Shown here: piece after piece, positions 1 through 9,722 of the stretch | Layout: the number at the start of each line of letters is the position of its first letter | How positions within the stretch are numbered: position 1 is the first letter of the stretch | Origin: Otatea glauca | Lineage: Eukaryota > Streptophyta > Magnoliopsida > Poales > Poaceae | Reading direction: 5' to 3' | Length of the DNA: 64,000 bases | Assembly (NCBI GenBank): GCA_036346275.1 | Contig: CM070723.1 | Span: 4,216,001 to 4,280,000, forward strand | Made by a program: the position numbers and the translations under genes | Notes under the pieces: generated by a model | What the model saw: the letters and a program-made list of their open reading frames with translations, nothing else | What the model was told of the DNA's origin: nothing | Databases searched by the model: none

Positions 1-811
1 CAAAGTTGCAGACAAGAAATTAACATGCATGCTTTGCGATTGCTTCCAACAGAAATTGGAGGTAGGTGAGGTAAACCCCAAAAGACAGGAGAATACCTCT
101 AGGAAATGAGATTACTGCTTGAGTAAACCGAGCCATAAATGTTTGAACATAGAGTAGTAGAAATGTAGAATAAGTAAGGCATATACAGGTTAGGGTGTGA
201 ATCCATATATACGTAATACCTGTACTGTCCACATGCCGTACATACCAAGAAAAGAGAGCTTTAGTTTTTTTTCTTTCCATAAACAGGTTCTGTATATGTT
301 CATGTTCTTCCACATACAACTTTTTCGTATCGGTATAAGTTCAGTTATCCATAGAGAGGATAAATGCTGCTTTTGGTTCGTAGGCTTAAGTTTCTCTTAA
401 AACTCTAGCTCTTTTACTGGAATCAATCTTATTGGTCGATCTTTAATCGTTTTCATTGCACTGGTGATGGTAAGTATAGACCCCCCTTTAGCAACAGTAA
501 ACACTACAGTGTTTACTGGGAAGAGAACAACAATAAGCGGCCAAGACATAGTACAAACGTCACACTAACATCGAGTAACATGTTTAATTGTTGTCATCCT
601 TTAACCTCAGCAAGGCTAGTTAACTATTCCCTGTATGAAATATACATTGAGATCATGTGTAGACCTCTCTAGGCTCTAGCGCCAACATAAGATGCTAACT
701 GTTTCGATCTCCACACAGATTACAGAGATGAAAAGTTCGTTCGCTGGTCCACTCCAACGATAAATTTGTGTACATTTTTAATTAAGTAAATTTCAGGAAA
801 CTATAAGCTTT
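1..811. other. Intergenic DNA, no gene recognised
   Basis: AT-rich sequence with only short ORFs (under 100 codons) that show no recognisable domain and no splice-linked coding pattern. No tRNA, rRNA or clear transposon end was seen. Confidence 0.5.
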
Positions 812-1088
812 ATGTACAAACTATCAAAAAACTTGAGATTTTAGCTCATATTTCACAAAACTATAGATTATAGGAGAACTTGTGCCACAAATCTACAGGT
901 TTTAGAATTGATCGTTCCTTGTAACAGGTCTGACTAAGTGGGCCCACATGGCAGCCTCACACGCTAGTCAGATCTGTTACAAGGAACAATCAATTTTAAA
1001 ACATGTGGTTTTGTGGCATAAGTTATCTTAAAATCTATAGTTATGTTAAATTAAAGCTAAAATCTGTAGTTTTTTTTATAGTTTGTAC
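812..1088. mobile_element. Foldback MITE with two long inverted arms
   Basis: The two halves are imperfect inverted repeats over almost the whole length. The left arm starts TGTACAAACTAT near 813 and the right arm ends ATAGTTTGTACC near 1089. The inner parts pair best: GTTCCTTGTAACAGGTCTGACTA on the left (near 912) matches its complement near 966-990. It has no coding capacity, so it is a non-autonomous DNA transposon (MITE). The superfamily is not assigned because no clear target duplication was found. Confidence 0.7.
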
Positions 1089-1784
1089 CAGAAACATATA
1101 TTTTTTTAAAATTTATTCTTTAATTCTGTTAGAATCAGCGACAGCCCTAGCACGAGATAACGATCACAGTAAGCACAAAAAACACACAAAGGACACGAAT
1201 ATTTGTTTACGAGATTCAGCAATACCTACCTACGTCCTCGAGAGTCGAATCGTGACGACTTCATCGGTACTAGGAGTTTTTTTTTTAACGATTAAGGATG
1301 AGATCGACGGTATATATTTATACCTGGAATACATATTCAATTCGGAACCATAGTCCGTGCTGCAAGGCGATTCGCCTCCCGCAGCCCCCGGCTCTATATA
1401 AACCACACACAACAAATTCTTGGCGTGAGCTGTGGCGACTTGCATTGTATAATGCGTCTCTCATGAACCGAAATGAGCAGGCACACGCGGGTCACTACAG
1501 TGACCCCCGTCCTGATGTTCTGCACGAAACTGAAAGCAGCAAGCGATGCATGGATCGATCGATTGGATAGTTGGATTTCATTTAGGTACTTCAGCTCGTG
1601 GAGTGGTTGGAGGAGCCAGTTGTCTCTGTTTGTTCCATATCCAAAAAGAACAGGCAGCGGGGTCGCGAGCATTATATATCAGCTGCGTCGCCGCTGCAGT
1701 GCTCGCAACTGTAGTTCATGATGCCTTCCAGCACCATGTTTTGTTCTTTTATTTTGATTTTTCCCGAATGTGTTTCATGTGGTG
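1089..1784. other. Intergenic DNA, no gene recognised
   Basis: Contains several overlapping short ORFs on both strands (about 60-116 codons), none with a recognisable motif. Overlapping ORFs in all frames with no preferred frame suggest non-coding sequence. Confidence 0.45.
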
Positions 1785-2472
1785 TATACTACCTATATTA
1801 TAGTCCGGAGCTTTCCCGGTGGGAGAGGCTGTCCACGTTTCCTCTCTCCGTGAAGGTCTCTCAAAAAATCCGTAATTATGTTTAGGTCCTTTCAGCCGTT
1901 TTTTATAAAAAGAATCTTTCATTTCAACAAAATCGCGAATCTTTCGTGAAAAGATCCCAAATAGATATAAAAAAATACGTAATTACGTTTTGATCTTTTC
2001 GGTCATTTTTCACGAAAAGGAACTTTCGGTTCAGCCGAATTACGGATCCTTCGTGAAAGGACCTCAAATAAATGCAAAAAAACCTATATTATAGTCCGGA
2101 GCTTTCCCGGTGGGAGAGGCTGCCCATATGTCCTCTCTATGTGAAGGCCCTTCAAAAAATCTGTAATTACGTTTAGATCCTTTCAACCATTTTTTATGAA
2201 AAGAATCTTTCGTTTCAGCGAAATCGTGAATCTTTCGTGAAAGGACCCCAAATAAATACCGAAAAAAATACGTAATTACATTTTGATCCTCTCGGTCATT
2301 TTTCACGAAAAGGACCTTCCGGTTCAGCCGAATCGCGGATCCTTCGTGAAAGGACCTCAAATAAATGCAAAAAAAGGTGCGTAATTACGTTTATATCCTT
2401 TCAGCCGTTTCGCTCGTTTTCTCAATTTGCTCGCTTGGATCGCGACGTGGCACGCCGTGGTCACTTATCTAG
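1785..2472 (+). mobile_element. Small non-autonomous Helitron (copy A)
   Basis: The right end shows Helitron hallmarks: a GC-rich hairpin (CGCGACGTGGCACGCCGTG, about 2432-2455) followed closely by CTAG at 2469-2472 and a host T. The left end near 1785 reads ATACTACCTATATTATAG, which matches the 5' end of the minus-strand copy at 22324-22840. The body consists of repeated blocks in which 'aaaggacc' alternates with 'cgtaattacg', also shared with that copy. There is no Rep/helicase ORF, so it is non-autonomous. The exact 5' base is uncertain because the canonical TC start is mutated. Confidence 0.6.
1792..2375 (+). repeat. Tandem duplication, 2 x ~291 bp
   Basis: A block starting CCTATATTATAGTCCGGAGC at 1792 is repeated from 2083, with scattered substitutions. 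Each unit also contains an internal imperfect repeat with GTAATTACG followed by a 'tttcacgaaaagga' arm. The duplication is internal to Helitron copy A and includes its 5' terminal motif, so the element now has two 5'-end-like sequences. Confidence 0.85.
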
Positions 2473-2822
2473 TAGTTACCAGTTATATATATACATCGGT
2501 GCTTGTATGAATGAGAGCTTAGTACTTGCACAGCACCTGACTGCACCACAGTGGCGATGAGAACATTCTGACATGAACTTTTCTCTGGTGATCTGTTACT
2601 TGCTTCTGTAGGTATTGTAATACTCTCTATTTTTGTTACATGATATCTTAATATGTTTAAAACCATCCGGATTGACGTACTATATAAAAGTATATCATTA
2701 AATTTATCATTAAAAATACTTGCAAAATATTATAATTTTATTATTGTATAGTAATGTAAGTTAAAAAGAATAATCGTTAAAGTCGCACATCAGACAATAA
2801 AAAATCGAAACCTAAGGGAAAA
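2473..2822. other. Intergenic DNA, AT-rich
   Basis: About 350 bases between the Helitron and the next MITE. Nothing coding or structured was recognised. Confidence 0.4.
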
Positions 2823-3120
2823 CTCACTCCAGTCACAAATAGTTATCGTTTTAGACATATGTGTAATTAAAATTTTGAAACCTTGATTATCAATATCTTT
2901 TGAAAAAATTAAATTAGATGCATAAAAATTATGTGCATAGATTTGTCTCGAAAAGGTACTTTCGTAGTATTATAATTTTATTGTGTTTTATAAATATGTT
3001 ATAATAAAAATTTACACTTAAAGTTGTATTTCACAGATCGTGCCAATACTAAAAAAAGATGTATTTTACGTATCGTGTCAACGTTCAAAACGATAACTAC
3101 TTGTGATAAGACGGAGTACG
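2823..3120. mobile_element. Stowaway/mariner-like MITE
   Basis: The terminal inverted repeats are imperfect: the left end CTCACTCCAGTCACAAATAG pairs with the complement of the right end (CTTGTGATAAGACGGAGTACG). Both resemble the grass Stowaway consensus CTCCCTCC. The interior is AT-rich and non-coding. A related copy lies at 5559-5780; the two share an internal stretch around 'agatttgtctcgaaaaggta'. Confidence 0.65.
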
Positions 3121-3495
3121 TGGCACCGTGTAACAAGTGGAAGGGACCATAGAGGATACCACGGTGCATCAAGAGGTGGATGTACAACTGTACATAGGTA
3201 CAAGAAACGACAATCCTGCAGGAAGCAACAAATCTCACTCGTGACCAGACGCCGACGCGCGTACGTACACGCATACGAATACCGGAGACATTTCCAGTGT
3301 AACTACCTGTAATCCACAGCCGAAGCAAAGCAAAGCGAGCCGTCGCTTTCGCTGTCCGGACTCCCGAGTCACTAGGCAACCGTGGAGTAGTATATTACGC
3401 TAAGCCCCTCGTCGCGAAGCCACTGGGCACACGCGCAAGCAAGCAAACCCAAGGCAAGGCTCGCGCTTCTTGCACCGTCGCGGCGGCGGGGTGGA
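3121..3495 (+). promoter_or_regulatory. Presumed promoter and 5' UTR of the EEP gene
   Basis: Base composition shifts from AT-rich to GC-rich toward 3496, as is usual for grass gene starts. A weak TATA-like run (AGTATATTACG) lies near 3391. No firm core promoter element can be assigned from the sequence alone. The Stowaway-like MITE ends about 375 bases upstream of the start codon. Confidence 0.35.
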
Positions 3496-6400
3496 ATGCT
3501 CGTGGCCGCTCTGAGGCACATGCTGCGCCGCGTCCTCACCGGCCTCTGCGCGCTGCACCCGCGCCCGCGCAGGCGCCGCCACGGTGGTGCTGCGGCGGCG
3601 GCGGCCAAGATACGTGTGACCGACCGCCGGTTCGGTGTTTCCAGCAAGGCCAACCCATGCAGCAGCAGGGATGGCTCGGCGCCGGGCGAGAGCCAGGCGG
3701 TGACCATCCGCGTGGCGACGTTCAACGCGGCCTTGTTCTCCATGGCGCCCGCCGTGGCCCCTGAGGCAGAAGCGGGAGCGGGAGGAGAGCGCGACACCGC
3801 GCGTCGGGGCGCTGCTCACGCGGACAGCACGGCCGGCGCGCGGCGACCCAAGGGAATCTTGAAGGCGCAGGCGAGCCTGGCGCGGTCGCCGAGCAAGGCG
3901 CGCGTGTCCATCAACCTGCAGGACAACGAGATCTCCCGGGAGAGGAGCAAGCTCGGCATGGCGAGCGGCAACGGGAGCTGGAAAGGCAAGAAGCAGCAGC
4001 AGCAGAAGGCGGAGGCGGAGTCGCGCCGGCGGAGCGTGGAGGAGGTGCTGCGGGAGGTGGGCGCGGACATCATCGGGCTGCAGAACGTGCGGGCAGAGGA
4101 GGAGCGGGGGATGCGGCCGCTGTCGGAGCTCGCCGAGGGGCTCGGCATGCGCTACGTCTTCGCCGAGAGCTGGGCGCCCGAGTACGGCAACGCCGTCCTC
4201 TCCCGCTGGCCCATCAAACGCTGGAAGGCGCACCGCGTCGCCGACCAGTCCGACTTCCGGTCAGTTTCACTCACTCGTCGTCAACTTCCTTCACTTAACG
4301 AAACATTTCTTGCGTGCGCTTCGATAGATTCACGGTATAGTTTATGTATCAATTTTTGAACCTTTTTTTTCTTCTCAAAAAAATACTTTGAACCTTTTTT
4401 CTACGCTTACACCGGGCAGAAAAAAAAAACCAGAATCTCGAATTAGAACTAGAACAACATGCGATTTTTACATAAATCCTCCAGAATTTCTACAACATTC
4501 CCATACTCCAAAACGAGCACTCGGCAAGTTTCACCAATTTTCTTTAGTCAGCCGTTGGAGTCCGCATCTAAATTGTTTTGTTTTCTAGACAGTGGCGAGA
4601 GTACCAGCAGTACCATGGGATTCAGCGCTGCCAAGTCATGTCATAATCTGAATGTTCTATCATCTTCCTGGGCCGACGTCTCTCTGTAACAGTAACACCA
4701 GTACACCATAGTACTCTGACAGCTGCTCGTGACGTGTCACATGTCAGAGCTCGCATGTACGTCTGGGCCCAGCTTGCCAGTGTATCGAACTCGTCGGCGT
4801 TGCTTGTCAGTTGTCATCACCATCCTAGCTAGTGCCGCGACTGTTACCGTCTGACCAGTAGCTCGATCACCACAGTTTTGCCACTGCTAGCTGCTGTTTT
4901 TTTCAGATTCTTGCTGCTCGTTTTAGTTGAACAGTGGTTGGTGCGCGCCAGATGCGCCATCATGCCGCGTTGTCTGGTTTCGCCATGCATCGCAACAATT
5001 ATTGGACACGAGCCGTCGCACCGCCCGGGGATCGAGACAAACCAGCGTCCTCTGCTCTCCCCCGCATGCCTGGCTGCACGGATGTGCCGGCCGTAAGATG
5101 AATTATCTTTTAAAGTTATATATTTACAAAATAATTTTACAAACGCCAAAATAAAATTTTTACAGAAATACACTTCTATTGCTATTTCAGGTCTGTTTAG
5201 TCACGAATTGAATTGACCGATAGATTATTTTGTTGTTGATTTATTTGACTGACAAGGCTGAGACCTCTATTGCCATTTGAATTAGCGACAGAATCATGTT
5301 ACCAATTTAAATGGCAATAGACGACATGGTGTATTTTTGTAAAATTTTATTTTGGTATATTATTTTTGTAAAATTATTTAAAAAATAATTTGCCATAAGA
5401 TTCTGTCCATCTCCGTGCACGTGACGACGCATCCTGTTCACTGGCCGTTTGCACTGGCCAATTTTCGCACCAAACAGTTTAATTTTCACGTGGATTCCTA
5501 TATTCCAGATAGCTGACGACACAATGGGGAATTTTTTACTCATGCTTCAACATTGATTACTCCCTCCAATCACAAACAATTATTTTTGGATATAGGTACA
5601 GTTAACTTTTAAGTTAGATACATGAAAATCATATGTGTAGATTTGTCTTGAAAAGTAATTTCACAATATTATAATTTCATTGGTTTTATAAATATATTAT
5701 TATAGAAATTAGTAGTCAAAGCTATATTTTAGAGACCATGTTAATGTCCAAAATGATTACTCTTTGTGACAGAGCTAGTAGTTGATACTTCGATGCCAAT
5801 GTCTTTCTGAAACGGCCATTCTCCCGGTTCGTCCATGTTTTGAGCAAAAAGTGGCAGTAGGCACCTGGCTTTACCTGCCAGTTAGTCAACCAGATCATGG
5901 TGTGTTAGTGTGTTACATATCCGACAAGGAGCAAAACGCTTAATGGAGTAAGTATGACACACCTGAATCTGATGCGTAATTTAGCTACTAGCTACCTGTT
6001 TATTGTAAGGATTTGGTGAGCTGCTCCATTGGCAAACCTTGCAGCGTCCATAATCCAAAGGCAAATGCGCGTCTTAGAGGTCCCCATGTATAGCTTTACA
6101 TTGATATAGGCCTTGATTATGAATGGTTATGGTCACATTAGTTGGTCTTAGTAAAAGGATTACATGCGATTGGTGCGGAGGGTTAGGTGCTTATTGGCTG
6201 CAGTTGAAGGGCAGGGGAACTTGGGTTCTATTATGCTCTCCTAACTCTGTCATCAAGCAAAAGCAGAGTCTTGCTGTCATGTCAGAAATCTGAAATCTTT
6301 GAATCCGAGTAATCGCCATCGAGAAATGTAGTAGCTAGGCAGGTCCTTTCTGGCCAAGGCAACTCGCTAGGCAATGGGTTCAATAGACAGCAACTTCTGC

Positions 6401-7790
6401 CCATGCGAGGGAACCAGGAGAAGTTATTGCAGAGCGTTTTTTTTTTCCCATTTGATGAACAGCCGGTTATGTTTAGTAGAGTAGTATCTTCTTGCGTGCA
6501 ACGTTGCAAAGTATGCAATTTTCTGTCCAAAACTGCTTCGTGTGCTGCAACTTAAAAACCAAAGAACAAGACAGACGGCTATTTTGTGATGCCTTTGGGT
6601 GGGTTTTTTTTCTTCAAAAGTCGATGTCTTTGGATGATGCTTGTAGGATCATCTGATCACAAATCATGAAGCTAGTATTGGATGCCCAGATAAACAGCCT
6701 CTCTTTTCGGAATTTTTATGGCTATAATTTCTTCATAACATGGTTCAGACTTCAGACACAAAAGAACATTTTTTCCATGCAAAGAAACAAGAAGCCTTCA
6801 AGGAACCTGTGCCAACAATTTTCTGTCGTCATATGTAGCGACTTGTCAGTTTTCAAATCTATGAAGATGGGCTACGAAATGAAAGCGCAGCATCATGAAA
6901 GCAAAATATGAATTGTGCACTCGATATCTGAATATATAATTTCATATCTCCCCACGTGAATACGCTGCAGGAACGTGCTGCGAGCCACGATCGAGGTGCC
7001 CAAGGCAGGAGAGGTCACCTTCCACTGCACCCATCTCGACCACCTCGACGAGAGCTGGAGGATGAAGCAGATAAACTCGATACTCCGGTCCAGCGACGGC
7101 CATCACATCCTCGCCGGGGGCCTCAACGCCCTCGACGAGACCGACTACTCCACCGAGAGATGGGCCGACATCGTCAAGGTAGACAGATACTAGATGCAGT
7201 GTTAAGGAAATCACCTGCATAAGCAAAACATATCGTTGTTTCTGAAAGACTGAAAACCTAAGACATTATGCGCAATTCTGATTATTTGTAGTACCACGAA
7301 GAGATCGGCAAACCGACACCGAAGGTGGAGGTGATGAAGTACCTCAAGGGAAAGCAGTACGTTGACGCCAAAGATTTTGCAGGAGAATGCGAGGCTGTAG
7401 TGGTTGTGGCCAAAGGACAAGGTAAGAGATGTCACAATTCTCATATAATTCAGTTACCTTATGAAATACGGGTAACTTTCGGGTAAAGTCACTTCCATTT
7501 GCTGTGTTACTGAAGTACTGAACCTGTGGTGAACTTCAGATGTGCAAGGGACATGCAAATATGGCACAAGGGTGGACTACATACTGGCATCACCAAACTC
7601 CCCCTACAAGTTTGTGCCGGGATCTTACACGGTCATCTCTTCGAAAGGAACCTCGGATCATCACATTGTTAAGGTTGATGTAACAATACCAGACATCAAA
7701 GAAACCGATGAGCAAGGCGGGAATCGGAAACAGAGAGTAGTCAAGTTGAACAAGAAGGGTTCAAGAAAAGGGATATGGGCAGCTAAATAA
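3496..7790 (+). CDS. Endonuclease/exonuclease/phosphatase (DNase I-like) family protein, four exons
   Basis: Exons are 3496-4259, 6971-7178, 7292-7421 and 7540-7790. All introns are GT-AG and the reading phase is kept, giving 450 residues ending at TAA. The protein has an Arg-rich N-terminus, the first EEP strand (IRVATFN, residues 71-77), then a low-complexity Lys/Gln insert (about 130-180). Further EEP motifs follow: LQNV (195-198), CTHLDH (274-279), AGGLN (303-307), RVDYIL (378-383) and SDHH (406-409). These correspond to the ordered motifs of APE1/DNase I-type phosphoesterases. Two usual metal-site residues are changed: the acidic residue of the LQE motif is Asn, and the Asp of GDxN is Gly. 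A divergent or inactive enzyme is therefore possible. The family is plant-specific as far as I recall; substrate and location are unknown. Intron 1 is long (2.7 kb) and contains two MITE-like repeats. ATG 3496 was chosen as the first in-frame Met in the GC-rich exon. Confidence 0.9.
5098..5393. mobile_element. MITE-like inverted repeat in EEP intron 1
   Basis: Imperfect inverted arms: 'caaaataattttacaaacgc' and following bases near 5127 pair with the complement of 5340-5390 (TTTTGTAAAATTATTTAAAA). The middle has alternating blocks such as 'tattgccatttgaattagcgac'. A related element is at 23331-23690. Non-coding; superfamily not assigned. Confidence 0.5.
5559..5780. mobile_element. Stowaway-like MITE in EEP intron 1
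   Basis: Starts CTCCCTCCAATCACAAACAA and ends near 'ctctttgtgacagagc'. It shares its interior with the MITE at 2823-3120, including the 'agatttgtcttgaaaagtaatttc' region. The right TIR is eroded. Confidence 0.6.
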
Positions 7791-8334
7791 AATTTTTTTG
7801 TCTGAGTTTTTTTTTTTTAATTCCTTTTTCTTTTCTTTTTTCCGTTGTTAGTGAAGGCGATGTGTGTTGCTTTTAATTGTGTATACAGCTAGTGGTTGGA
7901 GTGGGATTGAAGAATGTGATGTATAACCAAGAAGAGGAAGCAATGCATTTTGGTTTGGCTTCCATTCTGTTGGTTACTGCCTTGCGTCTGTTTTTAGTTT
8001 TTACCTTCAGAATGTCTTCCGGTGGAGTGTCTCTGTTACAGAAAACCTGATTGCCGTAAAAGAGAAGTAATCTGAATAGGCAGCAGTAACTTATACTGAC
8101 AGTCTAAACCTTACAAAAAAGAAAGGGAACTAAGTCATCTTTGCCAGCAAGATTACATTTTCGCAAATTACTCTCGTCATCTAACAACGAGTGCATAAAC
8201 CCAAAGAATCTAGAACAAGGAAAATTGCTTCAGCTTCAGGGGGAATCAAGAGTTTGTGCAGGAAAACTACCACTGTTCTTGTAGTTCACCGTTGTTTTGA
8301 AGGGAACATGGCCACGCTAACTTCTTGAAATAAA
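7791..8334 (+). other. 3' flank / 3' UTR of the EEP gene
   Basis: Follows the EEP stop codon directly. A T-rich tract lies at about 7806-7845 and further AT-rich sequence follows. The polyadenylation site cannot be placed with confidence. No other gene was seen. Confidence 0.4.
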
Positions 8335-9009
8335 AGAAGCCATGGCATATCTGCCCCCTTTGCCCACGTTTTTTGTTTTTCTTTTTCAAATTTAACCCCT
8401 CTCCAAAATCATTTACGCATTTGGCCCTCCCTGACATCATAAACAGTAGCAAACGACATGTGTTGTATGCCACACTCCGGTACTGCGGCAAGCCGCGAGC
8501 ATCATGGTAGCAACACACACCTCAGTAGGTCGGGCAACTGTGCAGTAGGACTATGGCAGGTTCATGCTGAGGTCCCCTTACTCAGCAGGAAATTACTGAT
8601 CAATTGCATTAATAATCACACTTACTTAATTAAACCAATTAATTAAAATTGTTGATTAATTACTTGTTTAATTAATCAAACAATTAATAATCACTAGTTT
8701 CCCATAGTGCCTTCCGACCATAAGCCTGCCAAGCACTCCTCCTCTGCAGTGCCTTCTGAGCCATCGTTCCTCGGTAGGTTCCTGCTGAGTCAGGAGTGTT
8801 TAGCAGCTTTGTTGCCATGGTGGGCCGTTGCTATAGGCGTGGTCGACTAGGCTATCGAGGTGCGGATAACCTGCCGAGATCCACGGGTGTGGCAAGTGAC
8901 ACGTGTCGACTACCGCGTCTATCGTGTTCAGAGAGAGAACCAAATTTGCAAATAATTTTGGACGGTGCTATATTTGAAAAAAAAATCCATTGGATATGCC
9001 ATGGCTTCG
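8335..9009. mobile_element. Non-autonomous element with ~90-bp imperfect TIRs
   Basis: The left end GAAGCCATGGCATATC (about 8336) and the following 'tttcaaatttaacccctctccaaaatcatt' pair with the complement of the right end: 'ccaaatttgcaaataattttgga' at about 8940, running to GATATGCCATGGCTTC at 8993-9008. The centre is AT-rich with several TTAATTAA-like palindromes (8620-8690). A piece related to the right TIR occurs near 30978-31030. There is no coding capacity. Confidence 0.5.
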
Positions 9010-9722
9010 AAATAAACAGGACCTAACTTGTTTCCTAAGATCTGTCCCCATCCTTACCAAGCAGTTTCGTTTTAGGCATCTTCTGGACAGAACTAACTCA
9101 AATTTCGAAAGATTAAAAAGAAAATGTTCCTACCGGCAAGCTCTGCTATTCTTGTGATATTAATGTCTGATGCTGACTACTACTGGATACGGTAAACTGT
9201 ACCGACTGATGGATACATGCTATACCGAACAGTACTATAAACAAAGGTCCAGATTATATATGTTGATATCCCAACCGCCATGAACTGTGTAATGATAAAT
9301 CATGAACATGCATGCCCGGGCTTGTGGCCCTTGCATCCGAAGGGTGCAGATCACCAGCAAGCCATGCGGATGAGACGATGCTTGCTCATTAGAAGTAAAC
9401 ATTGGCCCCAGATGTGGACATAGTTTCAAATTTTCAACCACTTAACTCAGATTCTGGATAAAGACCAAAGCATAGTTTAACAGTAAAGAAAAACAAGCAG
9501 GCTCATTTAACATACAAAATAAAATCCTTCATTTCGTTTCTACTTCAAATGTTTCGCTAGTCCATTAAAATTCACCAGCTGCTTGGGTGCATAAAATAAA
9601 CATCCACAAAATGGTTTAAACAAATCAGGAACGCTGCATCTCCTTGTACAGAAATGAGCTCCATCAATTTGCATTATTTCTGTGAAAGAAATAAAGACAA
9701 CTAGTACAGGTGCAACGGTGAC
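9010..9722. other. Intergenic / 3' flank of the complex I gene
   Basis: Lies downstream of the stop codon of the minus-strand complex I gene and probably includes its 3' UTR. No other gene was recognised. Confidence 0.4.

Noticed and set aside
3400..4233. 277-codon minus-strand ORF opposite EEP exon 1
   Set aside because: It is a GC-rich shadow of the real coding exon; no domain, and the plus strand has clear EEP motifs and spliced continuity.
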